Part shown: positions 28,870-37,118 of the stretch, one piece after another
Layout: each line of letters starts with the position of its first letter
Numbering within the stretch: the stretch's first letter is position 1
Assembly: GCF_052065755.1 (NCBI RefSeq)
Contig: NZ_JBQHTK010000011.1
Coordinates: 13,490 to 77,489, forward strand
Reading direction: 5' to 3'
Length of the DNA stretch: 64,000 nucleotides
Source: Allocoprococcus sp004560705
GTDB lineage: Bacteria; Bacillota; Clostridia; Lachnospirales; Lachnospiraceae
Made by a program: the position numbers and the translations under genes
Notes under the pieces: generated by a model
The model's input: the letters and a program-made list of their open reading frames with translations, nothing else
Database searches by the model: none
What the model was told of the DNA's origin: nothing

Positions 28870-29612
28870 GCCCTCACCTCCAAGTCCAGCAGTACGGAAG
28901 AATAATGTTTTTTCAATTCCTTTGTAATCGTTTCACGGTTTTCGATCACTTTTGGGATTTGCCGAGAAGGAACCTGAATCTTTGCCACATCTCCCATCCG
29001 GCGAACCCGAAAATCTGTAAACCCAAGAGAGAAAAGAAATTTTTCTGCTTCTTCAGTTGCTTCTAATTTTTCTTTTGAGATTCTTTCTCCTGTCGGAATC
29101 CGTGTTGCGAGGCAGGCATAAGCGGGTTTATCCCAGGTAAACAGGCCAGCCTCACGAGAAAGCTGCCGTATCTCATCTTTTGTGAGACCGCACTCCCGTA
29201 ATGGAGACAATACAGATAACTCCCGAAGTGCCCGCATACCGGGGCGATCCCCCGCGTCATCGGACGCATTCGTTCCGTCAAGAATCGTCGTAAATCCATC
29301 TTTTTCCGCTGCCTTTTGTATCTCTTCAAAAATAATACGTTTGCAGTGATAGCACCGGTCGTCCGGATTTGACACAACAGCCTCGGATGACAGTACATCA
29401 GGCGTTAAAACCTGCATGGGAATATTCAACTCTTTGACAAGCCGAATCGCATCATCCAGTTCAAACTGCGGCTGAAATGCAGTTTTTACATAATATGCTT
29501 TTACCTCCGCTTTGCATTGACTTGCAGCATATAACAGGTAGGCAGAATCAACGCCGCCCGAAAAAGCAACAGCGGCCTTGGGATGCTGTTCAAAAAATAA
29601 AAAAAGGTTCAT
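28866..29612 (-). CDS. larE: LarE, ATP-dependent sulfur transferase for the nickel-pincer cofactor (248 aa)
   Basis: PP-loop enzyme with SGGVDS at residues 18-23. It adenylates the pyridinium carboxylates and transfers sulfur. The sulfur-donor cysteine of LarE corresponds to Cys167 in KPAYACLATRIP. Two further cysteines, Cys87 and Cys90 (CYHC), are present, so a three-cysteine, Fe-S-supported variant is conceivable (inference). Confidence 0.93.
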   Translation of the reverse strand: MNLFLFFEQHPKAAVAFSGGVDSAYLLYAASQCKAEVKAYYVKTAFQPQFELDDAIRLVKELNIPMQVLTPDVLSSEAVVSNPDDRCYHCKRIIFEEIQKAAEKDGFTTILDGTNASDDAGDRPGMRALRELSVLSPLRECGLTKDEIRQLSREAGLFTWDKPAYACLATRIPTGERISKEKLEATEEAEKFLFSLGFTDFRVRRMGDVAKIQVPSRQIPKVIENRETITKELKKHYSSVLLDLEVRA

Positions 29613-29631
29613 ACTTATCCCTCACAAAATA

Positions 29632-29946
29632 TTATTTTTTCTTATTCAAGGATGCCTTCACAACACCTTTCGGGTCTTTGATCAATAATATTACCAGCCA
29701 AATAATCAGACCAAGCGCAACCACCGCCAGGCCGAGGAAAAAATCATTGAGCATATCCAGTGGTGCCGGTGCAAAAAACTCTGCACCTGCTTCCAGGTAC
29801 TCAAACACAGCATCCACCATCCACATCAGAGAGGCTCCCCAATATAAGTAACACAGAATATGTAATTTCATTTCGTTCTTCGGCGCTCCCCTATACCAGA
29901 GAATCGTACTGATGATGGCAGCGAAAATACAAGTAAGCAGTGTCAT
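29632..29946 (-). CDS. Small membrane protein of the lar cluster (104 aa)
   Basis: Three hydrophobic segments (about 3-20, 30-50, 60-85), basic C terminus ASLNKKK. ATG 29946 is chosen because AAGGAGGTATAGG precedes it and overlaps the upstream gene's stop. Family not recognised. Its position between larE and a second membrane protein, all tightly spaced, suggests a job in the same pathway, such as nickel handling or cofactor-linked membrane function; this is unproven. Confidence 0.75.
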   Translation of the reverse strand: MTLLTCIFAAIISTILWYRGAPKNEMKLHILCYLYWGASLMWMVDAVFEYLEAGAEFFAPAPLDMLNDFFLGLAVVALGLIIWLVILLIKDPKGVVKASLNKKK

Positions 29947-29947
29947 C

Positions 29948-30352
29948 CTATACCTCCTTGAGTTCAGCAGCCTCAATAGCTGGCCGCTTTACGATGTGGT
30001 CAGCAGCCACCACGATTCCAACCCAGATCACAGTGATCCACACTGCCATGGTACCACCTACAAGCGCCATTTCATGCAGCATCTCTGCCGTATCTGCCGG
30101 ATTATTCATCGCTGTCAGAAATGGGAAAAACGGAACGATCTCTCCGTGCCAAAAATGCTCAAACGCCAGTAATACAGAACCTCCCCAAAGAAGATTTGTA
30201 AGCCATTTTAGTTTTCTTGCAAACGGAATTTTTACTTCTATTGTACTTTGCTGTGCATCCGCCTCCTGTACCTCTTTTTTCTTAGATTCCAATACTTTTC
30301 CTGCTATTGTTGTAACAACTGCTTCTGTAACAGGGACAATAAAACATGCCAT
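29948..30352 (-). CDS. Membrane protein of the lar cluster (134 aa)
   Basis: Start ATG 30352 (MACFIVPVTEAVVTT) has AGGAGG nine bases upstream; a longer upstream start lacks such a site. The product has an N-terminal hydrophobic segment, a Lys-rich linker (ESKKKEVQEADAQQ), then two or three TM helices with polar patches (FEHFWHGEIVPFFPF). The embedded His/Glu residues (EHFWHGE, MLHEM) could bind a metal (inference). Not matched to a known nickel transporter. Confidence 0.75.
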   Translation of the reverse strand: MACFIVPVTEAVVTTIAGKVLESKKKEVQEADAQQSTIEVKIPFARKLKWLTNLLWGGSVLLAFEHFWHGEIVPFFPFLTAMNNPADTAEMLHEMALVGGTMAVWITVIWVGIVVAADHIVKRPAIEAAELKEV

Positions 30353-30595
30353 AATAAATACCTCCTGAAAAATGATTTTGTATACAGCCACATCCGAACT
30401 AAGCAAAAAAAGATATATAATCACTCTTCTGAGCGGTCATATACCTTCTTATGTATATCGTCATCGTCTGTATTTATAAATTAAATTAAAACGCTTCAGC
30501 GCTTATGCCGGACTTCCTGTCCAGACATTATCATTTTAAATAGAATTTACCCCAAAGTCAAGCCGACAACAGCAACGATTTTCTCCCGGTCGTCT
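30353..30595 (-). other. Intergenic region between the lar membrane gene and the DUF3842 gene
   Basis: AT-rich, 243 bases, no gene. It contains the partial palindrome GGACAGGAAGTCC near 30515. A promoter for the lar genes may lie here, but no convincing -35/-10 pair was identified. Confidence 0.3.
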
Positions 30596-30997
30596 CTACA
30601 TTTTCCTGATCTCACTTATCACGCCCTCAATCAATTTTCCCAACGCAAGATCGGAAACACCCACAATGAAATTATCACAATGATTGACAGGGATCAGCAG
30701 CCGTCTGGCATTACTCTGTCCAACAGCCAGTGCCATCGCCGGAGTAATCTCGCCATATAATGAATCTGCAATTACGATTCCAACCGGGCCGACGATCACA
30801 TCCGCTCTGCGGCATCCGACGATTACGGCATTCTCTCCGGTGGCCGCATGATCCGCCCCTGCCTTCAGCATCGCTGTTGTAGCAGCGCTGTTCGTGCCAA
30901 CAGCAGTGATCTCCATCTCAGGCATATTCTGTTTAATCGCGGCTACTACCTGCTTCCCGATTCCGCCGCCTTGTGCATCAATAACAAGAATGTTCAT
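30596..30997 (-). CDS. DUF3842 family protein (133 aa)
   Basis: Starts MNILVIDAQGGGIGKQVV, a nucleotide-binding-like loop followed by alternating strands and helices, with GPVGIVIADSLYGEITPAMA later. Start ATG 30997 has AAGAAGGAA upstream. The family is of unknown function but is common in Clostridia. It lies immediately before the lar genes in the same direction, so co-expression is possible. Confidence 0.8.
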   Translation of the reverse strand: MNILVIDAQGGGIGKQVVAAIKQNMPEMEITAVGTNSAATTAMLKAGADHAATGENAVIVGCRRADVIVGPVGIVIADSLYGEITPAMALAVGQSNARRLLIPVNHCDNFIVGVSDLALGKLIEGVISEIRKM

Positions 30998-31069
30998 ATC
31001 CGATTCCTTCTTCAATAAAATGTTCTAATAATCACTTTATCGTATGCGGGAAAAAATGTCAATTTCAAA

Positions 31070-31098
31070 AAGCGCCACACTTTTCACGTGCGGTGCTT
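31070..31098 (-). terminator. Terminator of the ABC-transporter operon
   Basis: Minus strand AAGCACCGCAC / GTGTGGCGCTT (one mismatch, one wobble) around a seven-base loop, followed by TTTTTG. It lies 17 bases past the ATPase gene stop. Confidence 0.7.
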
Positions 31099-31114
31099 CT
31101 TATGATTATCGTTA

Positions 31115-31870
31115 CTAATTTGAAATAAATTTCAAGAATTGTTGGATTCTTTCATTTTCAGGATGATCGATGATTTCTTCCGGAGTTCCATCTGCTGCAA
31201 TCTGCCCACCATCCATGAATAAAACTCTGGTTGCAACTTCACGTGCAAACCCAATCTCATGCGTAACCAGAATCATAGTAGTTCCTTCTTCCGCAAGTGA
31301 TTTGATTGTATTCAGAACTTCACCCACCAATTCAGGATCCAGTGCCGAGGTTGGTTCATCAAATAATAATACATTCGGGTTTACTGCCAGCGCTCTTGCA
31401 ATCCCCACTCTCTGCTGTTGTCCTCCGGAAAGTTTGGAAGGATAAAAATCCTTTCTTTCAAGCATTCCTACTTTGGCAAGCAACTCAAGCGCTGTTTTTT
31501 CTGCTTCTTCTTTTGATTTTTTCTGAACTACAACAAGTGCTTCCATTACATTTTCAATAGCTGTCTTATTTTTAAATAAGTTATATCCCTGAAATACCAT
31601 TGAAGAATGTTTACGGAGTTCGATCACATCTTTTTTCGTGTGATTTTCAGCATCGATCCGAATGTCCCCAATCTCAATGATTCCTTTGGTAGGAACCGTA
31701 AGATAATTAAGGCATCTCAGCAATGTGGATTTTCCGGTTCCCGAAGGTCCCAGAATTGCAATTACTTCATTTTTATTGATTGTAAGATTGATATCCTTCA
31801 GAACCTTCGTATCCGAATCAAATTCTTTATACAGATGTTCAATCTTAACCATTGGCTTTTCTGTTCCCAT
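31115..31870 (-). CDS. Polar amino-acid ABC transporter, ATP-binding protein (251 aa)
   Basis: Walker A GPSGTGKST, signature LSGGQQQRVGIARAL, Walker B VLLFDEPTSALDPE and H-loop LVTHE are all intact. The GlnQ/HisP-like length and the partner permease and binding protein show an amino-acid importer. Last gene of the M20-permease-binding protein-ATPase operon. Confidence 0.93.
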   Translation of the reverse strand: MGTEKPMVKIEHLYKEFDSDTKVLKDINLTINKNEVIAILGPSGTGKSTLLRCLNYLTVPTKGIIEIGDIRIDAENHTKKDVIELRKHSSMVFQGYNLFKNKTAIENVMEALVVVQKKSKEEAEKTALELLAKVGMLERKDFYPSKLSGGQQQRVGIARALAVNPNVLLFDEPTSALDPELVGEVLNTIKSLAEEGTTMILVTHEIGFAREVATRVLFMDGGQIAADGTPEEIIDHPENERIQQFLKFISN

Positions 31871-31896
31871 ACTTTTCTCAATCTTCCTGTTTTATA

Positions 31897-32727
31897 TTAT
31901 TTCTGAATTAACTGTGTCATATCGGCAAACATCCACTTTTCTGTGATCTTTGCTACTGTTCCGTCATCAAGCATTTCCTGAAGGACTTTATTCAACTCGT
32001 CGCAGAGCTCTTTTCCTTCATCTGTTTTCTGGATAAAGTATGCTACGTTATTTGCTGTAAGATCCTCATCCAGGAAACGGAATTTGATGGTGTCATTATA
32101 GTGCATAAAGTTATTTACATTTGTTGTAGTATTTGCATATGCATCAACTCGTCCAAGATTCAAGTCGTTCATACCAACGGTACTGTCTTCATAAAGAACA
32201 ACTTCAAATCCAATTTCTCCTGACATCTGCTCAATAATCGTCTGAGCTGCCTGACCGTTTGTGCAGCCTACTTTTTTGCCTTTTAAATCGTCAAATGTAT
32301 TGATGTCTGTGTTTGATTCCGGCACGATAATACACTGAGCATCTCCATAATACGGGATAGATGCATAGTATTTTTCTGTTCTTTCCGGTTTTACAGCCCA
32401 GCAGTTTGCTGCTACGTCTGCACGATTGGTATCCAGTTCTCCCCAGATTGAATCGAAAGCTGCCTGTTTTACTTCCACTTCCCAACCTGTACGTTTTTCG
32501 ATTTCTGCCCACATCTCTGCGTCAATACCTGTCCATGTGCCGTCATCTGCAAGAAGACTGTACGGTTCACCTGCTCCGGATGTTACAAGCACTACTTTTC
32601 TTGCCTCATCCTTTGATTCTGCATCTCCTGATGCGTCAGTTTTTGAGTCTGAGCTTTTTCCGCATCCTGCTGCAACAGCTACTACCATTACCGCTGCAAG
32701 CATTGCTGCCAAAATTCTTTTTTTCAT
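31897..32727 (-). CDS. Amino-acid ABC transporter substrate-binding lipoprotein (276 aa)
   Basis: Lipoprotein signal MKKRILAAMLAAVMVVAVAAGC with Cys22 as the lipidated residue, then a Ser/Asp-rich linker and an SBP_bac_3 fold (GIDAEMWAEIEKRTGWEVE, GKKVGCTNGQAA). It resembles cystine or polar amino-acid binding proteins; the ligand cannot be read from the sequence. A cystine-type or S-conjugate ligand would fit the neighbouring M20 and C-S lyase genes. Confidence 0.9.
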   Translation of the reverse strand: MKKRILAAMLAAVMVVAVAAGCGKSSDSKTDASGDAESKDEARKVVLVTSGAGEPYSLLADDGTWTGIDAEMWAEIEKRTGWEVEVKQAAFDSIWGELDTNRADVAANCWAVKPERTEKYYASIPYYGDAQCIIVPESNTDINTFDDLKGKKVGCTNGQAAQTIIEQMSGEIGFEVVLYEDSTVGMNDLNLGRVDAYANTTTNVNNFMHYNDTIKFRFLDEDLTANNVAYFIQKTDEGKELCDELNKVLQEMLDDGTVAKITEKWMFADMTQLIQK

Positions 32728-32791
32728 AACTTCTTATCCTCCTGTTAATAATAAAATATATCTCAAATGGCTGCCCATTGAAGACCGATGT

Positions 32792-33454
32792 TTAATACAT
32801 ATTCGCACATTTCTTCTCCAGAACCTTATGTACCAGTCCCAGAAGAAAAATGATTACCCAGTAAATCAGCATAACTGCCGCATAAATTTCAAAATACCGG
32901 AATGTCTTTGCTCCTTCAATCTTTGCGGCTCCCATAATATCCGGCACGCCGAGCATAAATGCAAGCGATGTCATTTTGATCAGATTGATCACATCATTAA
33001 ACAACGGCGGAAGCGCCACTCTGACTGCCTGCGGAATAATGATTCGGGTGATCAGCTGGAAATTCGTCATTCCAAGTGAATACGCCGCCTCTTTCTGTCC
33101 TTCATCAACAGAAAGTAATGCGCCTCGAATACTCTCTGACATAAAAGCACCCATGTTAAAACTCATAACAACCGCCACAGCTACAAGCGGTGTCATATCG
33201 CGAATTACCGCACTATAAAGTGCCAGTCCATAATAAAAGAAGTAGAGCTGAGCCACGATTGGTGTTCCCCGCATGACAGAAACATAGACTCTGGTAAGCT
33301 GATGCAGCCCCTTCACCTTATAATAATTGATAATTGCAACAACCACACCGATCAACAGTGCAAATATGGTTGATACAATCGTCAATTCAAAGGTAACATT
33401 CACCTTTCTTGCAATAATCGGAAGCACTTCCAGAAAATAACTTAATTTAAACAT
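32792..33454 (-). CDS. Amino-acid ABC transporter permease (220 aa)
   Basis: HisM/GlnP-type permease with five hydrophobic helices and the coupling EAA loop EAAYSLGMTNFQLITRIIIPQA. Overlaps the M20 gene by 13 bases. A single permease gene means it probably works as a homodimer. Confidence 0.93.
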   Translation of the reverse strand: MFKLSYFLEVLPIIARKVNVTFELTIVSTIFALLIGVVVAIINYYKVKGLHQLTRVYVSVMRGTPIVAQLYFFYYGLALYSAVIRDMTPLVAVAVVMSFNMGAFMSESIRGALLSVDEGQKEAAYSLGMTNFQLITRIIIPQAVRVALPPLFNDVINLIKMTSLAFMLGVPDIMGAAKIEGAKTFRYFEIYAAVMLIYWVIIFLLGLVHKVLEKKCANMY

Positions 33455-34662
33455 TTTTCCACCTCAGTTTCTTGATTAAAATAGTTTAAAACAATATTGG
33501 CAAACACAGCCGACGCAGGCGCCAGAACCTCCTCGTCGATTTCAAAGATCGGACTGTGTAACCCGAATCTTCCTTCTGTCTGATCGTTCGCAATACCGAC
33601 AAACATATAGCATCCCGGAACACGGCTGCTGTATTCCGCAAAATTTTCCCCTCCCAGATGCTTTTTATCAATGATATAACAGTTGCCTTCACCCAGAATC
33701 TCTTCCGCACTCTTTTTAGACAGTGCAATCATTGCCGGATCATTTTTCACCGCCTCACCGCCAATAAAAACATCCAGCTCATATTTTGCGCCGTGCACCG
33801 CAGTAATTCCATCAACAACCCGCTCAATCTTCGTGGCTATCTGCTCCATGATCTCCATTTCTGTTGCCCGAAATGTACCGCGCACGATACACTCATCCGG
33901 AATAATATTTCCCGCGTCTCCTGCATGGATGGAGCCGATTGAAATGACGCGGGGTTCTGTGGAATCAAGATTCTCCGCAACGACAGCCTGAAGTGCAGAA
34001 CAAATCTGAACTGCAATTGTAATGGGATTGATACATTCATACGGCCAGGATCCATGTCCGCCTTTCCCGATTATCTTTAATGAAAATCCTCCCGGACATC
34101 CAAACGCATATTTTTCTGCTATTCCGATTTTTCCTGCCCGAACAGTCGGCCATGCATGAGCAGCAAATACGGCATCTACTTTTGGATTCTCAAGAATCTG
34201 ATCCTTTTCGATCAGAGCCATCGCCCCTTTTCCGCATTCCTCTCCCGGTTGAAATACAAATTTAACCGTTCCGCAGAATTCATCCCGAAGCTGACTCAAA
34301 ATCATCGCAGCTCCTAAGATCCAGGTGGCATGCGCATCGTGTCCACAAGCGTGCATTTTCCCGGGATTTTTGGACTTAAATTCCGTATCTGTCTGTTCTT
34401 CAATCGGAAGTGCATCTATATCTGCACGTAACATGACACATTTTCCCGGCCCTTTGCTTCCTTTCAGAATCCCTACTACCCCGGTCCCCTCTGCCATATG
34501 TTCATACACGGTAATCCCGGGAAGCTTTCTCAGATTGTCTGCAAGTAGTCTTGCCGTTTCCACTTCCTGCAATGCTAGTTCCGGATGCTGATGAAGAGTA
34601 CGACGAATCTGTATCAATTCCGCCTCTCGCTCTTTTGCAATTTTCTTTATTTTCTCCCTCAT
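33442..34662 (-). CDS. M20-family amidohydrolase/deacylase (406 aa)
   Basis: Zinc hydrolase of the M20D type. HQHPELALQE at the start, ADIDALPI, metal-site HACGHDAH, PGEECGKGA and HLGGENFAEY are present. ATG 34662 follows TAGGAGATAT; an upstream start would include that site. Members deacylate N-acetyl or N-carbobenzoxy amino acids. First gene of an operon with an amino-acid importer, an arrangement also seen in sulfur-conjugate utilisation operons of Bacillus (yxeP/sndA type, established for those). Confidence 0.9.
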   Translation of the reverse strand: MREKIKKIAKEREAELIQIRRTLHQHPELALQEVETARLLADNLRKLPGITVYEHMAEGTGVVGILKGSKGPGKCVMLRADIDALPIEEQTDTEFKSKNPGKMHACGHDAHATWILGAAMILSQLRDEFCGTVKFVFQPGEECGKGAMALIEKDQILENPKVDAVFAAHAWPTVRAGKIGIAEKYAFGCPGGFSLKIIGKGGHGSWPYECINPITIAVQICSALQAVVAENLDSTEPRVISIGSIHAGDAGNIIPDECIVRGTFRATEMEIMEQIATKIERVVDGITAVHGAKYELDVFIGGEAVKNDPAMIALSKKSAEEILGEGNCYIIDKKHLGGENFAEYSSRVPGCYMFVGIANDQTEGRFGLHSPIFEIDEEVLAPASAVFANIVLNYFNQETEVEKCLN

Positions 34663-34893
34663 ATATCTCCTACCCGAAGCATACAAAATGAACTTTTTTG
34701 CATCTTACACACTTACTTAATCTCTTTTTTTTCATATACTATTTTTTAACAGTTTTATATTACTAGTCCTTGCTTTTGTTTTCATCGTACAAAAAGAACG
34801 AATCTCTTTATCATTTTTTACAAAGCTGCACATTTTCTATTTATAGGACTATTTATTGATTTTATCTATGAGTTTTTGATACATGAAAAGCAA
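34663..34893 (-). promoter_or_regulatory. AT-rich upstream region of the M20/transporter operon
   Basis: No gene is visible. It must contain the promoter of the operon that starts at 34662. Several T-runs and A-rich stretches are present, but no unambiguous promoter pair was chosen. Confidence 0.3.
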
Positions 34894-34931
34894 AAAACGT
34901 GACTGATCATCCATCTGCCAGTCACGTTTTC
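34894..34931 (-). terminator. Terminator of the dehydratase-PucR fusion gene
   Basis: Minus strand AAAACGTGACTG / CAGTCACGTTTT with an 11-base loop and a T-run (GTTTTTTGC) follows the stop at 34935. Confidence 0.75.
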
Positions 34932-34934
34932 CTT

Positions 34935-37118
34935 TTATAATTTTTTGCGTTTTTTTGCTTTTATACGTTCCAGCTGCATCACCATAAGAATCCGCTGTCT
35001 TTTCAAACACTCCATATCATCCAGATGTATAAGCTCATTGATTTGTGCTACTCTGTGAAGAAGTGTATTCCGATGGATTCTCAGCCTTGCTGCTGCATAC
35101 ATAGAGTTTTGTTTAAAGAAAAGGTAGTAATATAATGTTTCATAAAGATTCGAATTTTTTTTACGATCTTCTTCCTTAATCACTTCCAATTCTTCAATGC
35201 GATCATCCATTTCATCTATTTCTTGTGCCATATAATATACTGACAATTCCTGATAGTATTCTTCAATCAGGTAAATATTTTTTTCCGGACTAAATTCTTC
35301 CCCAATTTTCAATGTAGTCTGAATCATTTCCATGTTTTCCTCTTTTTGGGATAATGATACAAACCCATTTCCAACCATAAGCTTTGTGTCTGTATTTAAC
35401 CGTGCAAAAATATTCCTGTAATCCTGTATAAATCGATCTCTGTCTCCCTTCCCTTCTATCTCCGATAGCAAATACACAGCTTTATTATCCTGTCTATGAC
35501 TCTCTATAATTGAATAATGATCCTGTAATTCTTTTTCCAAAACATCCAGATCATCTTCTCCATAAAAAATCACCCACATGAAATCCGGTTTTTCCATCAT
35601 ATAATCACTGGCTTCTCTATTCGATGGAATCAAAAACAGCTTTTTCATTGCGCAATAATCACTGATAATTTTCGCAACCTGCCCTGCTTTTTCCTTTAAA
35701 CATTTTTCCTGGTAAAACACAACACAGGAGCCTGACTTCTCCGGCAATTCATACTCGGTCCAATATTCCGGATTTTTCTTACCTTCCTCCAGTCCAATAC
35801 TTGCTACCGTCTGACCTTTATGATCCAAAATCTTAACAGGCATTCTCGTATATTCGAACAATCTGTTAAGATCCTTTTCCCAGTTTTCTCCATCTTCTGA
35901 AAATCCGGGGAATATCAATTTGTAGCAATAATTAATATCTATTCGAGCATCCCCTGCTTTCTGATCTGCAATCAATTCCATAAACGCAGACATTCTTGTA
36001 ATAATCTGCCCTTCATCACTTTTTGAATAATCCGTATCAATGGCCATATATGGAATATTCTTTTCCTCAGTCACAAATTGATTGATATATGCCGACTCAG
36101 CTCCCGTAGCATGGCAGCCCGTCAAAATCATCTCTACCACACCGTCCACATGATATTCATCAATAATCCGCCCAATTAATTCTATGCGGTTATCATTTGG
36201 AGTCATGATTGAACATCCTGTCGATAAATATCTTCTCGCAATTGCCCCATAAATGTCAGGATCTTCTTCATCGATCATTCGATCCAGCGTTTTTACTCCG
36301 CTGCAATTCTCCAACGCAACAACGACTCCGCCATGATCCTCAATTGCCCGGATTACTTTTAGAGAGTCCCCGCCAATCGGACAACCTGTAATCAATATTC
36401 TTGGTCTTGGTTCGAGCATCGTTCCCTGATAATATTCTTCTAATATCTGATCTGTAATCTGATCTACAACTTCCGGTGTTGTTTCAAAATCAAATCTGTA
36501 TTTGGACCCGGAAACAATTTTCTGGATATCACCTCCCAATACCGGTGCCGGTTCCAGTTTCATAACTTCACAAAGCCTAAGCAAAGATTTCCGGATGCGA
36601 TTTCCTAAATGGATCGCCGCTTTCATTTTCTCATCTGTTATGATCACCTGAAAGAATTCTTCAAGATATTCTTTCGTACGTATAATCTCCTGCTTCCAGA
36701 ATTCCATAGATTTCTGTGATTGAGAATTAGGCAGTTCCATAACAAAAACAGGCTTGAATTCCGCCATCATCTCGTACATCTTCTTCTTACCGTCACAGGT
36801 TGTTTCCCCGATTACAAGATCAGCAAAATGAAAAAACGGGCATTTATCCTCCACGGCAAATCCATAACTTGATTTAACAAGCGGGCACATGCTCTTCGGA
36901 AGCTTACGCTCTGCAGCCGGAACTGTTTCGTTCGCAAACGAACATAGCCCTACTGGTATTGCGCCGATCGCTAAAGCAAGTTCCGTAGGAAAATATGCGC
37001 AGTACATTCCCACCACCGGGATTCCCTTTTCTTTATATTCCTTCACTTCGAGAAACGAACGCCTTCTCTGCTCTCCAAATTCTTCAAATATTTCCGGCAA
37101 ATCCTGAACCAGCTTCAT
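34935..37118 (-). CDS. 2-hydroxyacyl-CoA dehydratase/double-cubane-type protein fused to a PucR HTH domain (727 aa)
   Basis: Residues about 1-400 form an HgdB/BadD-like 2-hydroxyacyl-CoA dehydratase subunit, closest in layout to double-cubane cluster proteins. Candidate cluster cysteines are Cys40 (GMYCAYFP), Cys59, Cys78 (MCPLVKSSYG), Cys93 (KCPFF) and Cys108 (GETTCDGKKKMYE), with later LITGCPIGG and ILTGCHATG. Residues about 400-650 have no enzyme signature. Residues about 660-722 are a PucR-type HTH_30 domain (SMYAAARLRIHRNTLLHRVAQI). The enzyme family normally ends near 400-430 residues. It overlaps the PucR gene by four bases. A redox or substrate-sensing regulator is the simplest idea; no dehydratase partner subunit or activator ATPase is nearby. 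Confidence 0.85.
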   Translation of the reverse strand: MKLVQDLPEIFEEFGEQRRRSFLEVKEYKEKGIPVVGMYCAYFPTELALAIGAIPVGLCSFANETVPAAERKLPKSMCPLVKSSYGFAVEDKCPFFHFADLVIGETTCDGKKKMYEMMAEFKPVFVMELPNSQSQKSMEFWKQEIIRTKEYLEEFFQVIITDEKMKAAIHLGNRIRKSLLRLCEVMKLEPAPVLGGDIQKIVSGSKYRFDFETTPEVVDQITDQILEEYYQGTMLEPRPRILITGCPIGGDSLKVIRAIEDHGGVVVALENCSGVKTLDRMIDEEDPDIYGAIARRYLSTGCSIMTPNDNRIELIGRIIDEYHVDGVVEMILTGCHATGAESAYINQFVTEEKNIPYMAIDTDYSKSDEGQIITRMSAFMELIADQKAGDARIDINYCYKLIFPGFSEDGENWEKDLNRLFEYTRMPVKILDHKGQTVASIGLEEGKKNPEYWTEYELPEKSGSCVVFYQEKCLKEKAGQVAKIISDYCAMKKLFLIPSNREASDYMMEKPDFMWVIFYGEDDLDVLEKELQDHYSIIESHRQDNKAVYLLSEIEGKGDRDRFIQDYRNIFARLNTDTKLMVGNGFVSLSQKEENMEMIQTTLKIGEEFSPEKNIYLIEEYYQELSVYYMAQEIDEMDDRIEELEVIKEEDRKKNSNLYETLYYYLFFKQNSMYAAARLRIHRNTLLHRVAQINELIHLDDMECLKRQRILMVMQLERIKAKKRKKL

